The notes under the pieces: model-generated
What the model was told of the DNA's origin: nothing
The model's input: only the letters and a program-made list of their open reading frames with translations
The model's database searches: none
Program-made: the position numbers and the translations under genes
DNA from: Hyphomicrobiales bacterium
GTDB taxonomy: Bacteria; Pseudomonadota; Alphaproteobacteria; Rhizobiales; Rhizobiaceae
Assembly: GCA_900468065.1 (NCBI GenBank)
Contig: UBTA01000095.1
Span: 29,423 to 93,422 of the forward strand
Length of the DNA stretch: 64,000 nucleotides
Direction of reading: 5' to 3'
Shown here: in pieces, positions 7,672-17,403 of the stretch
Layout of the letters: each line of letters starts with the position of its first letter
Numbering within the stretch: position 1 is the stretch's first letter

Positions 7672-9186
7672 ATGAGCCTCGGACGGATTGAAGCTCGAAA
7701 CGATGAAGACGAATTCGAGTTTCTGGGTAATGGGGGGGAGCTGGGCAGGCTCATCCGGAACCTTGACTGGGCTTCGACGCCTCTTGGTCCGGCTGGCGAA
7801 TGGCCCGGCTGTCTGAAGACGGCAACGTCGCTTTTGCTCCAATCTCCCGTACCCATCGTCATGCTTTGGGGAAAGGAAGGCGTGATGATCTATAATGACG
7901 CCTATTCCATCTTTGCCGGTAGGCGCCACCCGCAACTTCTCGGCTCGAATGTCCGCGAGGGCTGGGCGGAGGTCGCCGATTTTAATGATAATGTCATGAA
8001 GGTTGGCCTTGCCGGCGGCACGCTTGCCTATCGTGATCAGGAACTGACGCTGCACCGCAAGGGTCTGCCGGAACAAGTTTGGATGGATTTGGACTACTCG
8101 CCCGTCCTCGACGAAAGCGGAAAGCCGGCCGGCGTCATTGCCATCGTGGTTGAAACTACCGAGCGTGTTCTCGCCGACAGGCGCAATGCCGCTGAACATG
8201 AGCGGCTTCAGCAGTTGTTCGAACAGGCTCCTTCCTTCATGGCGATGCTGGAAGGCCCCGAGCACCGGTTCGAATTGGTCAATCCGGAATATCGCAAGCT
8301 GATCGGTGAACGTGACGTTCTGGGGAGGCCGGTTAGCGAAGCCCTTCCGGAAATCACTGGTCAGGGTTTTGTCGATTTGCTGGATACGGTCTTTGAAACC
8401 GGTAAGGCGGTGAGCCGCTTTTCTGAAAAAGTGCTGCTGCAAAGATCAGGCGAAGCCGTTGAAGAGCGATATCTCGATTTCGTCTATCAGCCGATCAAGA
8501 ATGACGATGGCGAGGTCACCAATATCTTTGTGCAGGGATCGGATGTGACGCAGCGGGTGCGCGCGGAAAACCATCAAAGGTTGCTGGTCAATGAGCTCAA
8601 TCACCGGGTGAAGAACACACTGGCTTCAGTGCAATCCATCGTCATGCAAACCTTGCGCGGCACTCATACGATGGAGGAGGCAAGCGGCGCGATCAGCGCG
8701 CGCATTCTGGCCCTGTCTGCTGCCCATAACATTCTGACGGATGAAAACTGGGACGGGGCAGATCTTTCCGTCATCGTGGCATCGTCGATTGACGCTTTCG
8801 ATGGTCCTGCCCAGGATCGATTCCGGATCAGAGGCCCGCATGTCCGGCTTGGAGCGAGGGCAGCGCTGACGATGTCGCTTGCCCTTCACGAACTGGCGAC
8901 GAACGCCGTCAAATATGGAACGCTCTCGAACGAAAAAGGGTTTGTGGCCATCGACTGGTCGGTGAGCCGGCGGGGCGATGATGGCGCTTTCATGCTGACC
9001 TGGCGCGAGATCGGTGGACCGTCTGCACCGGTGTCGGACCGCAAAGGCTTCGGGTCGCGCCTTATCCTGCGGGTTTTGCCGATGGAACTGGGCGGAACGA
9101 CCCGGATCGACTATGGCGTTGACGGGTTTGTCTTCACGCTGGACACAACGCTGAAAGCCCTCGAAGAAAGCACTTCCGGTGGATAA
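7672..9186 (+). CDS. HWE-family sensor histidine kinase with PAS domains
   Basis: A 504-residue kinase without obvious membrane segments. PAS-like regions span about residues 50-170 and 205-300 (the first starts near WPGCLKTATSLLLQSPVPIV). The dimerisation block NELNHRVKNTLASVQSIV carries the phospho-accepting His311. The HWE ATP-binding domain follows, with LALHELATNAVKYGTLS and the diagnostic Trp-Arg-Glu at 444-446. The HWE family is typical of Rhizobiales and lacks the usual F box. ATG 7672 is chosen; a TTG two codons earlier is possible. The next gene overlaps by 8 bases and encodes a lone receiver, so the pair forms a soluble two-component system whose output is unclear. Confidence 0.92.
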   Translation: MSLGRIEARNDEDEFEFLGNGGELGRLIRNLDWASTPLGPAGEWPGCLKTATSLLLQSPVPIVMLWGKEGVMIYNDAYSIFAGRRHPQLLGSNVREGWAEVADFNDNVMKVGLAGGTLAYRDQELTLHRKGLPEQVWMDLDYSPVLDESGKPAGVIAIVVETTERVLADRRNAAEHERLQQLFEQAPSFMAMLEGPEHRFELVNPEYRKLIGERDVLGRPVSEALPEITGQGFVDLLDTVFETGKAVSRFSEKVLLQRSGEAVEERYLDFVYQPIKNDDGEVTNIFVQGSDVTQRVRAENHQRLLVNELNHRVKNTLASVQSIVMQTLRGTHTMEEASGAISARILALSAAHNILTDENWDGADLSVIVASSIDAFDGPAQDRFRIRGPHVRLGARAALTMSLALHELATNAVKYGTLSNEKGFVAIDWSVSRRGDDGAFMLTWREIGGPSAPVSDRKGFGSRLILRVLPMELGGTTRIDYGVDGFVFTLDTTLKALEESTSGG

Positions 9187-9538
9187 ACAAGCTAAAAAAC
9201 GCGTTCTTCTGGTCGAGGATGAAGCCCTCGTCGCCATGCTTGTGGAAGATTACCTGACAGATCTCGGCTTTGATGTGGTTGGTCCTGCCATGCGGCTGGA
9301 GCCTGCGTTGCAGATGGCGCAGACGGCAGATATCGACTTTGCCGTTCTCGACATTAACCTAGCCGGAAAGCAATCCTTCCCGATCGCCGAGATCCTGCGC
9401 CAGCGCGGCATAGCCTTCCTGTTTGCCAGCGGATATGGCGCGGCGGGGCTTGCGGAAGGATTTGAAAAGGTGCGCGTGTTGCAAAAGCCTTTCGATCGCA
9501 GTGATCTCGAAAAGGCGATGCAGCAAGCCGCATCATAG
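9179..9538 (+). CDS. Single-domain response regulator
   Basis: A 119-residue CheY-like receiver and nothing else. The acidic pocket is E13-D14, the phosphorylation site is D58 (AVLDINL), the switch Ser/Thr region is FASGYG (82-87) and the conserved Lys is in LQKPF (101-105). It starts with GTG 9179 inside the end of the kinase gene, so translation is coupled. HWE kinases often pair with such stand-alone receivers. With no output domain it may act by protein contact, as a phosphate sink, or in a relay to another regulator. Confidence 0.92.
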   Translation: MDKQAKKRVLLVEDEALVAMLVEDYLTDLGFDVVGPAMRLEPALQMAQTADIDFAVLDINLAGKQSFPIAEILRQRGIAFLFASGYGAAGLAEGFEKVRVLQKPFDRSDLEKAMQQAAS

Positions 9539-9575
9539 GCGCTTCGAGGCAGACGCGGGCCGCCGCGCGATTGCC

Positions 9576-10496
9576 CTAGAGAAGGATTGCGCCGCTCATC
9601 ACGGTGGCGCATTGTCCCGCGATCCGGATGCTGCGGGCCTGTCCGCCGGATTTCCTTGCAGTCACGCCGATCATGCTTCTGCGCCCCATCTCGACGCCCT
9701 GTTCGATGGTGATCTCGACCACGGCGTCAGTGTCCGGGATGAGCGAGGTCAACAATGCACCGAGCGCACCGGAGGCGCTGCCGGTTGCCGGGTCTTCGAT
9801 GACGTTATCGAGCGGCGCAAACATCCGGGCGCGCAAAGCCCACGGGTTTTCTGGCTGACGCACATAGAGAAACAGCGCAAACTGATCGTCGTCCGGTGAG
9901 TATCGTCGGCCAGCCTCGGCAAAGGCTGCGGTGTTCGGGCAGGCCTTGCCAAGCGTTTCGAGATCGGCCAGTTCGGCAATCGCGAAGGGCAGGCCGACGG
10001 AGGCGATAATGGGCGCGTGAGTAGCGAGGGATATCTCCAGTGTTTCGATCGAGGCGCAGCGAGCGATGGTTTCGGTGTCGATCTGCGGTCCGAGCGATAG
10101 TGATTGCGGGGCGAAAATACCGGCGCCAATTACCTGCCCGCCAGCATCGCGCGTCAATGCCGCTTCGACGATCCCCGCCTTTTCCTCGAACCGGAGCACA
10201 TCGCCAACTGGTCGGCCGAATATCTCGTCCTGGCGGCCAAGCACGAAGGCCGTGCCGACATTGGGATGACCGGCAAACGGGATTTCCATGGTCGGGGTGA
10301 ATATCCGGACCTGCGCCGTGTTGGCGGGATCTTGCGGCGGCAGCACGAAGGTGACTTCGGAATAGCGGAATTCGGTGGCGATAGCCTGCATCTGCGCATC
10401 GATGAGACCGCGTGCATCCGGGATCACCGCGAGCTGGTTACCGGAAAACCGCGCGCTGGTGAAGACATCGACGGTGACATAGGCAACGCTGTTCAT
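9576..10496 (-). CDS. PhzF-family isomerase-like protein
   Basis: A 306-residue PhzF-fold protein. The family landmarks are VDVFTSARFSGNQLAV (9-24), catalytic Glu47 in FRYSEVTFV, IPFAGHPNVGTAFVL in the first half, and the mirrored DPATGSASGALGALL in the second. PhzF itself isomerises a dihydro-hydroxyanthranilate in phenazine synthesis, but most members have other, unknown substrates. No other phenazine genes are nearby, so I do not infer phenazine production. It is transcribed toward the receiver gene and has no close partner on its strand. Confidence 0.9.
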   Translation of the reverse strand: MNSVAYVTVDVFTSARFSGNQLAVIPDARGLIDAQMQAIATEFRYSEVTFVLPPQDPANTAQVRIFTPTMEIPFAGHPNVGTAFVLGRQDEIFGRPVGDVLRFEEKAGIVEAALTRDAGGQVIGAGIFAPQSLSLGPQIDTETIARCASIETLEISLATHAPIIASVGLPFAIAELADLETLGKACPNTAAFAEAGRRYSPDDDQFALFLYVRQPENPWALRARMFAPLDNVIEDPATGSASGALGALLTSLIPDTDAVVEITIEQGVEMGRRSMIGVTARKSGGQARSIRIAGQCATVMSGAILL

Positions 10497-10614
10497 GATG
10501 GTTTTTCCTTCGCCAGGCTGATCCGCATGTCAGAGATACCGTGCGCCAAGGGCCAAACGAACAAGGTTCTTGTCACCCTGACAATCGAAGGAGCATCATG
10601 GACTTTGCGCCATA

Positions 10615-10647
10615 GAAAAAGCCCGGCCGCTTGCGCGGGCCGGGCTT
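10615..10647 (-). terminator. Terminator of fbaB
   Basis: AAGCCCGG (10619-10626) pairs with CCGGGCTT (10640-10647), extended by internal GC pairs. On the minus strand the stem is followed by a T run (plus-strand A-run 10616-10620). It starts 23 bases after the fbaB stop. Confidence 0.88.
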
Positions 10648-10670
10648 CCTCCCCCTCCGTAACTGTGATT

Positions 10671-11696
10671 TTACGCGGCTTTTTCGAGTTCTTTCTTCCA
10701 GCCGCCCTTGGCGGCAAGGCTGCACATCTCGGCGCGGTGGCTGAAGGCGCGCTGGCCGGCGGCGACGTTTTCCGGCTTGCCGCCCCAGGCGTTGAGCGCC
10801 TCGGTCTGCAGGGCGCGGCCGTAGGAGAAGGTCATGCCCCAGGGAAGGTCGAAACCGGCCTTCATGGCGGAGAGATGCGCCGTTGCCTCTTCGGTGGACT
10901 GGCCGCCGGACAGGAAGGCGATGCCGGGAACCGCTGACGGGACGGTGCGCTTCAGAACCTTGATCGTGCGCTCGGCAACTTCGGCGACCGAGGCTTTGCG
11001 TGCCTTCTTGCCGTCGATGACCATGCTTGGCTTGAGGATCATGCCTTCGAGACTGACGCGGGCGTCGCTCAGTTCTTCGAAGACGATGCGTAGCGTCTCT
11101 TCGGTGATTTCTTCCGAGCGCTCGATGGAATGATTGCCCGGTGCGCCGTCCATCAGCACTTCCGGTTCGACGATCGGCACGATGCCGGCTTCCTGGCAAA
11201 GGGCGGCGTAGCGGGCGAGCGCCTGCGCGTTGGCCTTGATGGCGCCGAAGCTCGGCAGGGTGTCGGAAACGGAGATCACACCGCGCCATTTGGCAAAGCG
11301 GGCACCGGCATCGTAATAGGTCTTCAGGCGTGCTGCGAGGCCATCGAGACCTTCGGTGATCGTCTCGCCCGGGAATTTTGCCATTGGCTTGGCGCCGGTA
11401 TCGACCTTGATGCCGGGAACGGCACCGGCGGCGCGGATGACATCGACGAGCGGGGTGCCGTCGGCGGCCTTCTGGAACAGGGTTTCCTCATAAAGGATAA
11501 CACCGGAAATATAGGCCTTCATCGCCTCGTCGGCGCGAAACAGCATCTCGCGATAATCGCGGCGCGACGTTTCCGTCGATGTCAGGCTGATCGTCTCGAA
11601 GCGCTTGCCGATCGTTGCGGTGGATTCGTCGGCTGCCAGTAGACCCTTGCCGGTGGCGACCATGGCGGCTGCAATGTCTTCCAGTCTTTCGCTCAT
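10671..11696 (-). CDS. fbaB: Class I fructose-bisphosphate aldolase
   Basis: A 341-residue aldolase of the Schiff-base (class I) type that splits fructose 1,6-bisphosphate into glyceraldehyde 3-phosphate and dihydroxyacetone phosphate. The Schiff-base lysine is K222 in GMILKPSMV; other family blocks are GLLAADESTATIGKRF (18-33), ARFAKWRGV (132-140) and IVEPEVLMDG (175-184). The start at 11696 is supported by AAGGAG just upstream on the minus strand; the frame is open further but is not aldolase-like. It has its own upstream region with a long palindrome and its own terminator. It is the last gene of the central-carbon block. Confidence 0.95.
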   Translation of the reverse strand: MSERLEDIAAAMVATGKGLLAADESTATIGKRFETISLTSTETSRRDYREMLFRADEAMKAYISGVILYEETLFQKAADGTPLVDVIRAAGAVPGIKVDTGAKPMAKFPGETITEGLDGLAARLKTYYDAGARFAKWRGVISVSDTLPSFGAIKANAQALARYAALCQEAGIVPIVEPEVLMDGAPGNHSIERSEEITEETLRIVFEELSDARVSLEGMILKPSMVIDGKKARKASVAEVAERTIKVLKRTVPSAVPGIAFLSGGQSTEEATAHLSAMKAGFDLPWGMTFSYGRALQTEALNAWGGKPENVAAGQRAFSHRAEMCSLAAKGGWKKELEKAA

Positions 11697-11773
11697 ATGC
11701 GTTCTCCTTACTGTCCTGATGGATCGCGGATAGCAGAAGAATACGGCAACGAAAATGGAAGTTAAATTGTTTA

Positions 11774-11800
11774 AAACGATTAAAATAAATTTAATCGTTT
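11774..11800. promoter_or_regulatory. 27-bp palindrome upstream of fbaB
   Basis: AAACGATTAAA (11774-11784) and TTTAATCGTTT (11790-11800) form an 11-base perfect inverted repeat with a 5-base spacer, 78 bases upstream of the fbaB start. It is AT-rich with a central CG in each arm, as in many repressor operators. It lacks the GC-rich stem of a terminator, and pgk has its own terminator just to the right. I suggest a binding site for an unidentified carbon regulator. Confidence 0.55.
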
Positions 11801-11850
11801 GAAAGATTGGGATTATTTTGCGGTGCATCCAAAAGCGGGTGCGCTGCAAC

Positions 11851-11875
11851 GAAAAACCCCGGCACGAAGCCGGGG
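11851..11875 (-). terminator. Terminator of pgk
   Basis: CCCCGGC (11857-11863), loop ACGAA, GCCGGGG (11869-11875). The minus-strand product ends in a T run (A-run 11852-11856). It lies 39 bases after the pgk stop. Confidence 0.88.
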
Positions 11876-11913
11876 GCTGAAAAGACGATTGGTGTTCGTT
11901 CAAGCGCTTGCGC

Positions 11914-13113
11914 TTACTTCTGCTGGTGCAGAATATCGACACCTGGCAGCGGCTTGCCTTCCATCCATTCGAGGAAGGCGCCACCGGCGGTGGAGACGTA
12001 GGTCAGGTCATCGGCAACGCCGGCGTGGTTCATCGCCGAGACCGTATCGCCGCCGCCGGCAACCGAGACGAGAGCGCCGCTCTTGGTGCGGGAAGCCGCA
12101 TGTTTGGCAACGGCGACGGTTGCCTTGTCGAACGGAGCGATTTCGAATGCGCCGAGCGGGCCGTTCCAGACCAGCGTTTCGGCCTTGCTCACCCACTCGT
12201 TGATCGCGGCAATCGACTTCGGACCGACGTCGAGCACCATGGCATCGGCCGGGATCGCTTCGATATCGACCACTTCATTGTCGGCGCCGGCCTTGAACTC
12301 GCGGGCAACGACGCCGTCCACCGGCAGAACGATGGCGCAGCCGGCGGTGGCCGCTTCGATCATGATCTGCTTGGCGGTGTCGGCGAGATCGTGCTCGCAC
12401 AGCGACTTGCCGACATTGGTGCCGCGGGCGGCGATGAAGGTATTGGCCATGCCGCCGCCGATGACGAGGGCATCGACCTTCTTCACCAGGTTCATCAACA
12501 GGTCGATCTTGGTGGAGACCTTGGCGCCACCGACGATGGCGACGACCGGGCGCTTCGGATTGCCGAGGCCCTGTTCAAGCGCCTCAAGCTCGGCCTGCAT
12601 GGTGCGGCCGGCATAGGCCGGCAGCAGGCGGGCAAGGCCCTCGGTCGAGGAATGGGCGCGGTGGGCTGCGGAGAAGGCGTCGTTGACATAGATGTCGCCG
12701 TTGGCGGCCAGCGCCTTGGAGAAATCGGCGTCGTTCTTTTCCTCGCCTTTGTGGAAGCGGGTGTTTTCAAGCAGCAGCACATCGCCGTCATTCATGCCAG
12801 CGATCGCCGCCGCGGCTTTTTCACCGATGCTATCGGCAGCGAAATGGACGCGCTGGTCGAGGATGTCTTCAACCGCAGGCGCGATCAGCGACAGCGACAT
12901 ATCGGCGACCGGTTCGCCCTTCGGGCGGCCGAAATGGGCGAGCAGGATGACCTTGGCGCCTTTTTCGGACAGTTCGCGGATGGTCGGGACGACGCGCTCG
13001 ATGCGGGTCGCGTCCGTTACCTGGCCGTCCTTGACCGGCACATTGAGATCGACGCGGACAAGCACACGCTTGCCGGCGATATCGGTGAGGTCGTCGAGGG
13101 TCTTGAAAGTCAT
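11914..13113 (-). CDS. pgk: Phosphoglycerate kinase
   Basis: A 399-residue monomeric glycolytic kinase that moves phosphate between 1,3-bisphosphoglycerate and ADP. The N-terminal signature is [16 protein letters not shown] (15-30), followed by [11 protein letters not shown]. The nucleotide-binding half has [29 protein letters not shown] and [13 protein letters not shown]. The length is normal. GGAG lies upstream of the start on the minus strand. The upstream neighbour (glycolipid-binding-like) ends 13 bases before it, so the two are probably co-transcribed. Confidence 0.97.
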   Translation of the reverse strand: MTFKTLDDLTDIAGKRVLVRVDLNVPVKDGQVTDATRIERVVPTIRELSEKGAKVILLAHFGRPKGEPVADMSLSLIAPAVEDILDQRVHFAADSIGEKAAAAIAGMNDGDVLLLENTRFHKGEEKNDADFSKALAANGDIYVNDAFSAAHRAHSSTEGLARLLPAYAGRTMQAELEALEQGLGNPKRPVVAIVGGAKVSTKIDLLMNLVKKVDALVIGGGMANTFIAARGTNVGKSLCEHDLADTAKQIMIEAATAGCAIVLPVDGVVAREFKAGADNEVVDIEAIPADAMVLDVGPKSIAAINEWVSKAETLVWNGPLGAFEIAPFDKATVAVAKHAASRTKSGALVSVAGGGDTVSAMNHAGVADDLTYVSTAGGAFLEWMEGKPLPGVDILHQQK

Positions 13114-13126
13114 GGATGGTCTCCGG

Positions 13127-13690
13127 TCAAAGTCTTTTGAAAAGGGTGGGATAGTCCATCACCAGCCCGTCTTCGTCCACCGGCAGGTCGGTGGTGAAGG
13201 AGCGGTCTTCCGCCTCGTAGCGATAGAGCCTGCCATCTTCGAGGCAGGTATAGTTCTGGCCGTCGGGAAAAGGCTCGAACGTATCGAAGGGCACAAAGAG
13301 CATGGTGAGTTTGGCGGTGCCATCGATCGGCTTCAGGCCGAGGCGGCGGATCGGCAGGGTATTGGTGAAGGGCGTTCCGGCCAGATCGATATCGATGCAG
13401 CCATCAAAGGCGAGGAGTTGGGTTCCGTTGACGTCGTGCCAGTGCCCCTTGCCGTCAGATGTCAGAGCGAGCCGCCGACCATCTGTCGTATCGATGCTGA
13501 AGGACATCACGGCCCAGGCTGTATCGCAGTCGATGGTATAGCGCACGCCGTAACGGCGGCCGCCGCGTTCGCCGATCAAGACACTGGAAGCGCGAATACC
13601 TGCTTCAGACGGTTCGATCGTCAGGTGTTCGAGCCCTTCCCCTTCGAGCGGACGCCAGCGTACCGTCTTGAGGGAAGGGCGCCGAAACAT
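13127..13690 (-). CDS. Putative glycolipid-binding domain protein (DUF1089-type)
   Basis: A 187-residue beta-rich protein resembling the putative glycolipid-binding family (COG3554). It opens with [17 protein letters not shown] and has [32 protein letters not shown] and [18 protein letters not shown], where an FTNT(L/F)P-type turn is conserved in the family. There is no signal peptide, so it is cytosolic. The function is not established. It lies 4 bases from the gap stop on one side and 13 bases from pgk on the other, so it is buried inside the glycolytic transcription unit. A metabolic role is possible but unproven. Confidence 0.75.
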   Translation of the reverse strand: MFRRPSLKTVRWRPLEGEGLEHLTIEPSEAGIRASSVLIGERGGRRYGVRYTIDCDTAWAVMSFSIDTTDGRRLALTSDGKGHWHDVNGTQLLAFDGCIDIDLAGTPFTNTLPIRRLGLKPIDGTAKLTMLFVPFDTFEPFPDGQNYTCLEDGRLYRYEAEDRSFTTDLPVDEDGLVMDYPTLFKRL

Positions 13691-13694
13691 GGCT

Positions 13695-14705
13695 TTAGAT
13701 CAGCTTTGCCATCGCAACGGCCGTGTCGGCCATGCGGTTGGAGAAGCCCCATTCATTGTCGTACCAGGACAGGATACGCACGAACTTGCCTTCCAGAACC
13801 TTGGTCTGGTCGTTGGCGAAGATCGACGAATGGCTGTCATGGTTGAAGTCGCGCGAAACCAGCGGCTCGTCGGTGTAGCCGAGAATGCCCTTGAGGGCGC
13901 CGTCGGCGGCTGCCTTGATCGCGCCGTTGATTTCCGCAACCGTCGTGTCGCGCTTGGCGACGAACTTGAAGTCGACGACCGAAACGTTCGGGGTCGGCAC
14001 GCGGATCGAGGTGCCGTCGAGCTTGCCCTTGAGGTGCGGCAGCACGAGGCCGACAGCCTTGGCGGCACCGGTCGAGGTCGGGATCATCGACAGCGCCGCA
14101 GCGCGGGCGCGGTACAGGTCCTTGTGCATAGTGTCGAGTGTCGGCTGGTCGCCGGTGTAGGAATGGATCGTGGTCATGAAGCCATGATCGATGCCGACGA
14201 CGTCGTCCAGCGTCTTGACGACCGGAACCAGGCAGTTGGTCGTGCAGGACGCATTGGAAATGACCAAGTGTTCCTTGGTCAGTTCGTTGTGGTTGACACC
14301 GAAGACGACGGTGAGGTCGGCACCGTCGGCAGGAGCCGAAACGATGACGCGCTTGGCGCCGGCCTGAAGGTGCAAGGCAGCCTTATCGCGCGACGTGAAG
14401 ATGCCGGTGCATTCCAGAGCGATATCGACGCCCATTGCGGCATGCGGCAGGGTTGCCGGATCCTTGATCGCTGTCACCTTGATCGGCTTGCCGCCGGCAA
14501 CGATGATGGTGTCGCCTTCGACCTGCACCGTGGCCGGGAACTTGCCGTGGATCGAATCGTAACGCAGCAGATGGGCATTGGTCTCGACAGGGCCGAGATC
14601 GTTGATGGCAACGACTTCAATATCGGTGCGGCCGGATTCGACGATGGCGCGAAGGACGTTGCGGCCGATGCGGCCAAAGCCGTTGATGGCAACTTTTACA
14701 GTCAT
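13695..14705 (-). CDS. gap: Glyceraldehyde-3-phosphate dehydrogenase, type I
   Basis: A 336-residue enzyme that oxidises glyceraldehyde 3-phosphate with NAD and phosphate. The Rossmann start is [17 protein letters not shown], and the catalytic Cys154 is in [10 protein letters not shown] (150-159). Residues after strand 2 (VAINDLG) fit NAD preference. The C-terminal [12 protein letters not shown] block is complete. GGGAG lies before the start. A terminator-like hairpin separates it from tkt upstream, so it probably has its own promoter or is reached by read-through. The next gene begins only 4 bases after the stop. Confidence 0.97.
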   Translation of the reverse strand: MTVKVAINGFGRIGRNVLRAIVESGRTDIEVVAINDLGPVETNAHLLRYDSIHGKFPATVQVEGDTIIVAGGKPIKVTAIKDPATLPHAAMGVDIALECTGIFTSRDKAALHLQAGAKRVIVSAPADGADLTVVFGVNHNELTKEHLVISNASCTTNCLVPVVKTLDDVVGIDHGFMTTIHSYTGDQPTLDTMHKDLYRARAAALSMIPTSTGAAKAVGLVLPHLKGKLDGTSIRVPTPNVSVVDFKFVAKRDTTVAEINGAIKAAADGALKGILGYTDEPLVSRDFNHDSHSSIFANDQTKVLEGKFVRILSWYDNEWGFSNRMADTAVAMAKLI

Positions 14706-14740
14706 TTCAGGTCTCTCCCTGTCTAAGGTCTCGATGTGGA

Positions 14741-14767
14741 AAACGGAGCGCGTTCTGACGCGCTCCG
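14741..14767 (-). terminator. Terminator between tkt and gap
   Basis: CGGAGCGCG (14744-14752), loop TTCTGA, CGCGCTCCG (14759-14767). On the minus strand it is followed by TTTT. It is 11 bases after the tkt stop and 36 bases before the gap start, so it may only partly stop transcription. Confidence 0.8.
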
Positions 14768-14777
14768 AAGGGGAAAA

Positions 14778-16760
14778 TCAGGCCAGCTTCTTTTCGGCAG
14801 CCGCGACGATGGCGTCCGCGGTGATGCCGAAATGCTTGAACAGGTCCTTGGCCGGGCCGGACGCGCCGAACGAGTGCATGCCGACGAAATCGCCATCGTT
14901 GCCGATGAAGTAATCCCAGCCCTGGCGGACTGCGGCCTCTGCGGCGATCTTGACCGGTGCAGTGCCGATGACGGCCTTGCGATAGGCATCCGGCTGTTCC
15001 TGGAACAGTTCGACGCAGGGAACCGAGACGACGCGGGTCGCAATGCCCTTGCCGTTCAGTTCGGCTGCAGCCTTGACGGCCAGTTCGACCTCGGAGCCGG
15101 ATGCGAAGATCGAAACCTTGGCATTGTCTGCGGCGATCAGCTCGTAGGCACCCTTGGCCGAGAGGTTCTCGGCCGAATAGGTCAGGCGCGACGGTGCGAG
15201 ATTCTGACGGGTCAGCGCCAGGCCGGACGGACGATGCTGTTCCTTCAGGGCCTGCTGCCAGCATTCGGCGGTTTCCACCGCGTCGGCCGGACGGAACATC
15301 AGGAGGTTCGGGATCGCACGCAAAGCTGCCATGTGCTCGACAGGCTCATGCGTCGGGCCATCTTCGCCGACGCCGATGGAATCATGCGTCAGGACGTGGA
15401 TGACGCGGATACCCATCAGCGCTGCAAGGCGGATCGACGGACGGCAGTAGTCCGAGAAGATCATGAAGCCGCCGGAATAGGGGATCAGGCCGCCGTGCAG
15501 CGTGATGCCGTTCATGGCGGCGGCCATGCCGTGCTCGCGGATGCCCCAGTGCATGTAGCGGCCGGAGAAATCGGTCGGGGTGATCGACTTCATCTGGCTG
15601 GTCTTGGTGTTGTTGGACGGCGTCAGGTCGGCAGAACCGCCGAGCATTTCCGGCACGATGCCGTTGATGACTTCGAGCGCATCTTCGGATGCCTTGCGGG
15701 TGGCAACAGTCGGTGGAGCGTCGGCCAGCTTCTTCTTGTAGCTGTCGATGGCGGCATCAAGGTTGCCCGGAAGCGCGCCGGCAAAGCGGCGGGTGAACTC
15801 GGACTTCTTGCCGGCCTCGGTCGATGCCAGGCGGCCTTCCCAGGCCTTGTGCGCGTCTGCCGAGCGGCCACCGGCCGTGCGCCAGGCGTTGAGAACGTCT
15901 GCCGGGATTTCAAAGGCCGGGGCTTCCCAGTTCAGCGCCTTGCGGGTTGCTGCGATTTCCTCGGCGCCGAGCGGCGAGCCGTGGACCTTGTGAGTGCCCT
16001 GCTTGTTGGGTGCGCCGAAACCGATTGTGGTCTTGCAGGCGATGAAGGTTGGACGGTCCGACTTCTGAGCAGCCTCGATGGCTGCAGCAATCTGGTCCGG
16101 ATCATGACCGTCGACGCGGATCGTGTTCCAGTGAACGGCCTGGAAGCGAGCGATCTGGTCGGTCGAATCCGACAGCGAGACGGCGCCATCAATGGTGATG
16201 TTGTTGTCGTCCCAGAACAGCACCAGCTTGTTGAGCTTGAGGTGGCCGGCAAGCGCGATGGCTTCGTGGCTGATGCCCTCCATCAGGCAGCCGTCGCCGC
16301 AGAGAACATAGGTGCGATGGTTCTGCAGGTCGCTGCCGAACTCTTCTTCGAGCTTGCGCTCGGCGATCGCCATGCCGACGGCATTGGCAATGCCCTGGCC
16401 GAGCGGACCGGTGGTGGTTTCGATGCCCGAGGCATGGCCGTATTCCGGATGGCCGGCGGTCTTGGAGCCGAGCTGGCGGAACTGCTTGATGTCCTCGATG
16501 GTCATGTCCTCGTAGCCCGTCAAATAGAGCAGCGAGTAGAGCAGCATCGAGCCATGGCCGGCTGACAGGACGAAACGATCGCGGTCTGCCCAGAGCGGCG
16601 CCTTCGGATCGAATTTCAGGTAACGGGAGAATAGCACCGTTGCCACGTCGGCAGCACCCATGGGCAGGCCGGGATGGCCGGAATTGGCCTTTTCGACGGC
16701 ATCCATGGAGAGGAATCGGATTGCATTTGCCATCCGGTCGTGATTTTCGCGAGAGATCAT
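14778..16760 (-). CDS. tkt: Transketolase
   Basis: A 660-residue thiamine-diphosphate enzyme of the pentose phosphate pathway that moves two-carbon units between sugar phosphates. The N-terminal block is [21 protein letters not shown] (from about residue 15), and the ThDP-binding GDG motif is in [16 protein letters not shown]. The middle pyrimidine-binding domain has [18 protein letters not shown] and [19 protein letters not shown], and a C-terminal domain follows. Length is typical. A small inverted repeat (16793-16799 with 16811-16817) lies in its upstream region. It leads the tkt-gap-pgk-fbaB block. Confidence 0.97.
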   Translation of the reverse strand: MISRENHDRMANAIRFLSMDAVEKANSGHPGLPMGAADVATVLFSRYLKFDPKAPLWADRDRFVLSAGHGSMLLYSLLYLTGYEDMTIEDIKQFRQLGSKTAGHPEYGHASGIETTTGPLGQGIANAVGMAIAERKLEEEFGSDLQNHRTYVLCGDGCLMEGISHEAIALAGHLKLNKLVLFWDDNNITIDGAVSLSDSTDQIARFQAVHWNTIRVDGHDPDQIAAAIEAAQKSDRPTFIACKTTIGFGAPNKQGTHKVHGSPLGAEEIAATRKALNWEAPAFEIPADVLNAWRTAGGRSADAHKAWEGRLASTEAGKKSEFTRRFAGALPGNLDAAIDSYKKKLADAPPTVATRKASEDALEVINGIVPEMLGGSADLTPSNNTKTSQMKSITPTDFSGRYMHWGIREHGMAAAMNGITLHGGLIPYSGGFMIFSDYCRPSIRLAALMGIRVIHVLTHDSIGVGEDGPTHEPVEHMAALRAIPNLLMFRPADAVETAECWQQALKEQHRPSGLALTRQNLAPSRLTYSAENLSAKGAYELIAADNAKVSIFASGSEVELAVKAAAELNGKGIATRVVSVPCVELFQEQPDAYRKAVIGTAPVKIAAEAAVRQGWDYFIGNDGDFVGMHSFGASGPAKDLFKHFGITADAIVAAAEKKLA

Positions 16761-17100
16761 TGTCTGTTCCGCTTGAGTTCGGTGGACAGGGGACGGTCTC
16801 TATCCTCCAAAGACCGTATGAGAAGCGGCTGACACATAGCACCTGCTTCGACGGAGTCAACAAATACGGGCTTTTTGACTGGGCCGGAAGGTGCTTTTTG
16901 AGGGTGTTTCCTGCCTAATCCATGCAAGCAGGCATGAACTATGCTAATCGATTTAAAATTCCGTGATCCACAGGTTACGCAGCCCGTGCAAGCGGTTGGC
17001 GTTGTGGAGACTTGCCGAATGGGTTTATTAGTGTGATTGGCTTGAAATACAGGCTCCGGGCGGCGATTCGACGCGGCCTGGCGCGTATCAGGAAAGCGTG
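16761..17100. other. Divergent intergenic region between tkt and DUF4164
   Basis: About 340 bases without a gene. It must hold the promoters for tkt (minus) and the DUF4164-zapA pair (plus). ACGGTCT (16793-16799) and AGACCGT (16811-16817) can pair in the tkt leader. A short repeat CATGC/GCATG lies at 16921-16936. AGGA at 17090-17093 is the ribosome binding site of the plus-strand gene. Nothing else stands out. Confidence 0.5.
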
Positions 17101-17373
17101 ATGGCGGCAGGAAAGACAGTCAAGGCGGCGATCGACGAGTTGCGTAGCGCATTGAGCAGCCTCGAGAATGCCATTGATGGGCGGTTCGACCGGGAGCGGG
17201 ATCGCGGCGAGATCGAAGGCGAAGTGCGGCGTGTCAACACCGACCGGTCACGGCTCGCCCAGGAACTCGACCAGTCGCAATTCCGGGCAAACCGCCTCGA
17301 AGAAGTCAACCGCGAAGTCTCGCGCCGTCTGGTGACGGCCATGGAAACGATAAGGGCAGTGCTGGACCGCTAA
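17101..17373 (+). CDS. DUF4164 coiled-coil protein
   Basis: A 90-residue, fully helical protein (AIDELRSALSSLENAIDGRF then RRVNTDRSRLAQELDQSQF) with strong heptad character. It matches the DUF4164 family found next to zapA in Rhizobiales. ATG 17101 follows AGGA with good spacing; a GTG immediately before is an alternative. The zapA start is 30 bases after its stop, so the two are co-transcribed. By context and coiled-coil nature it may act with ZapA at the division ring, possibly in the role ZapB has in enterics. That is inference. Confidence 0.8.
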   Translation: MAAGKTVKAAIDELRSALSSLENAIDGRFDRERDRGEIEGEVRRVNTDRSRLAQELDQSQFRANRLEEVNREVSRRLVTAMETIRAVLDR

Positions 17374-17403
17374 GGCGTGGTCGGCCTGCGGGTCAGGTGA
17401 CGT

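Noticed and set aside
9576..10496. Phenazine biosynthesis
   Set aside because: The protein is PhzF-like, but no other phz genes are present and most PhzF relatives are not in phenazine pathways.
14736..16565. A 609-codon open frame on the plus strand opposite transketolase
   Set aside because: It has no family features and mirrors the codon pattern of tkt on the other strand. Long antisense open frames are expected in GC-rich genes. The same applies to plus-strand frames opposite sqdB (33509-34822) and the minus-strand frame opposite ftsH (47317-48957).
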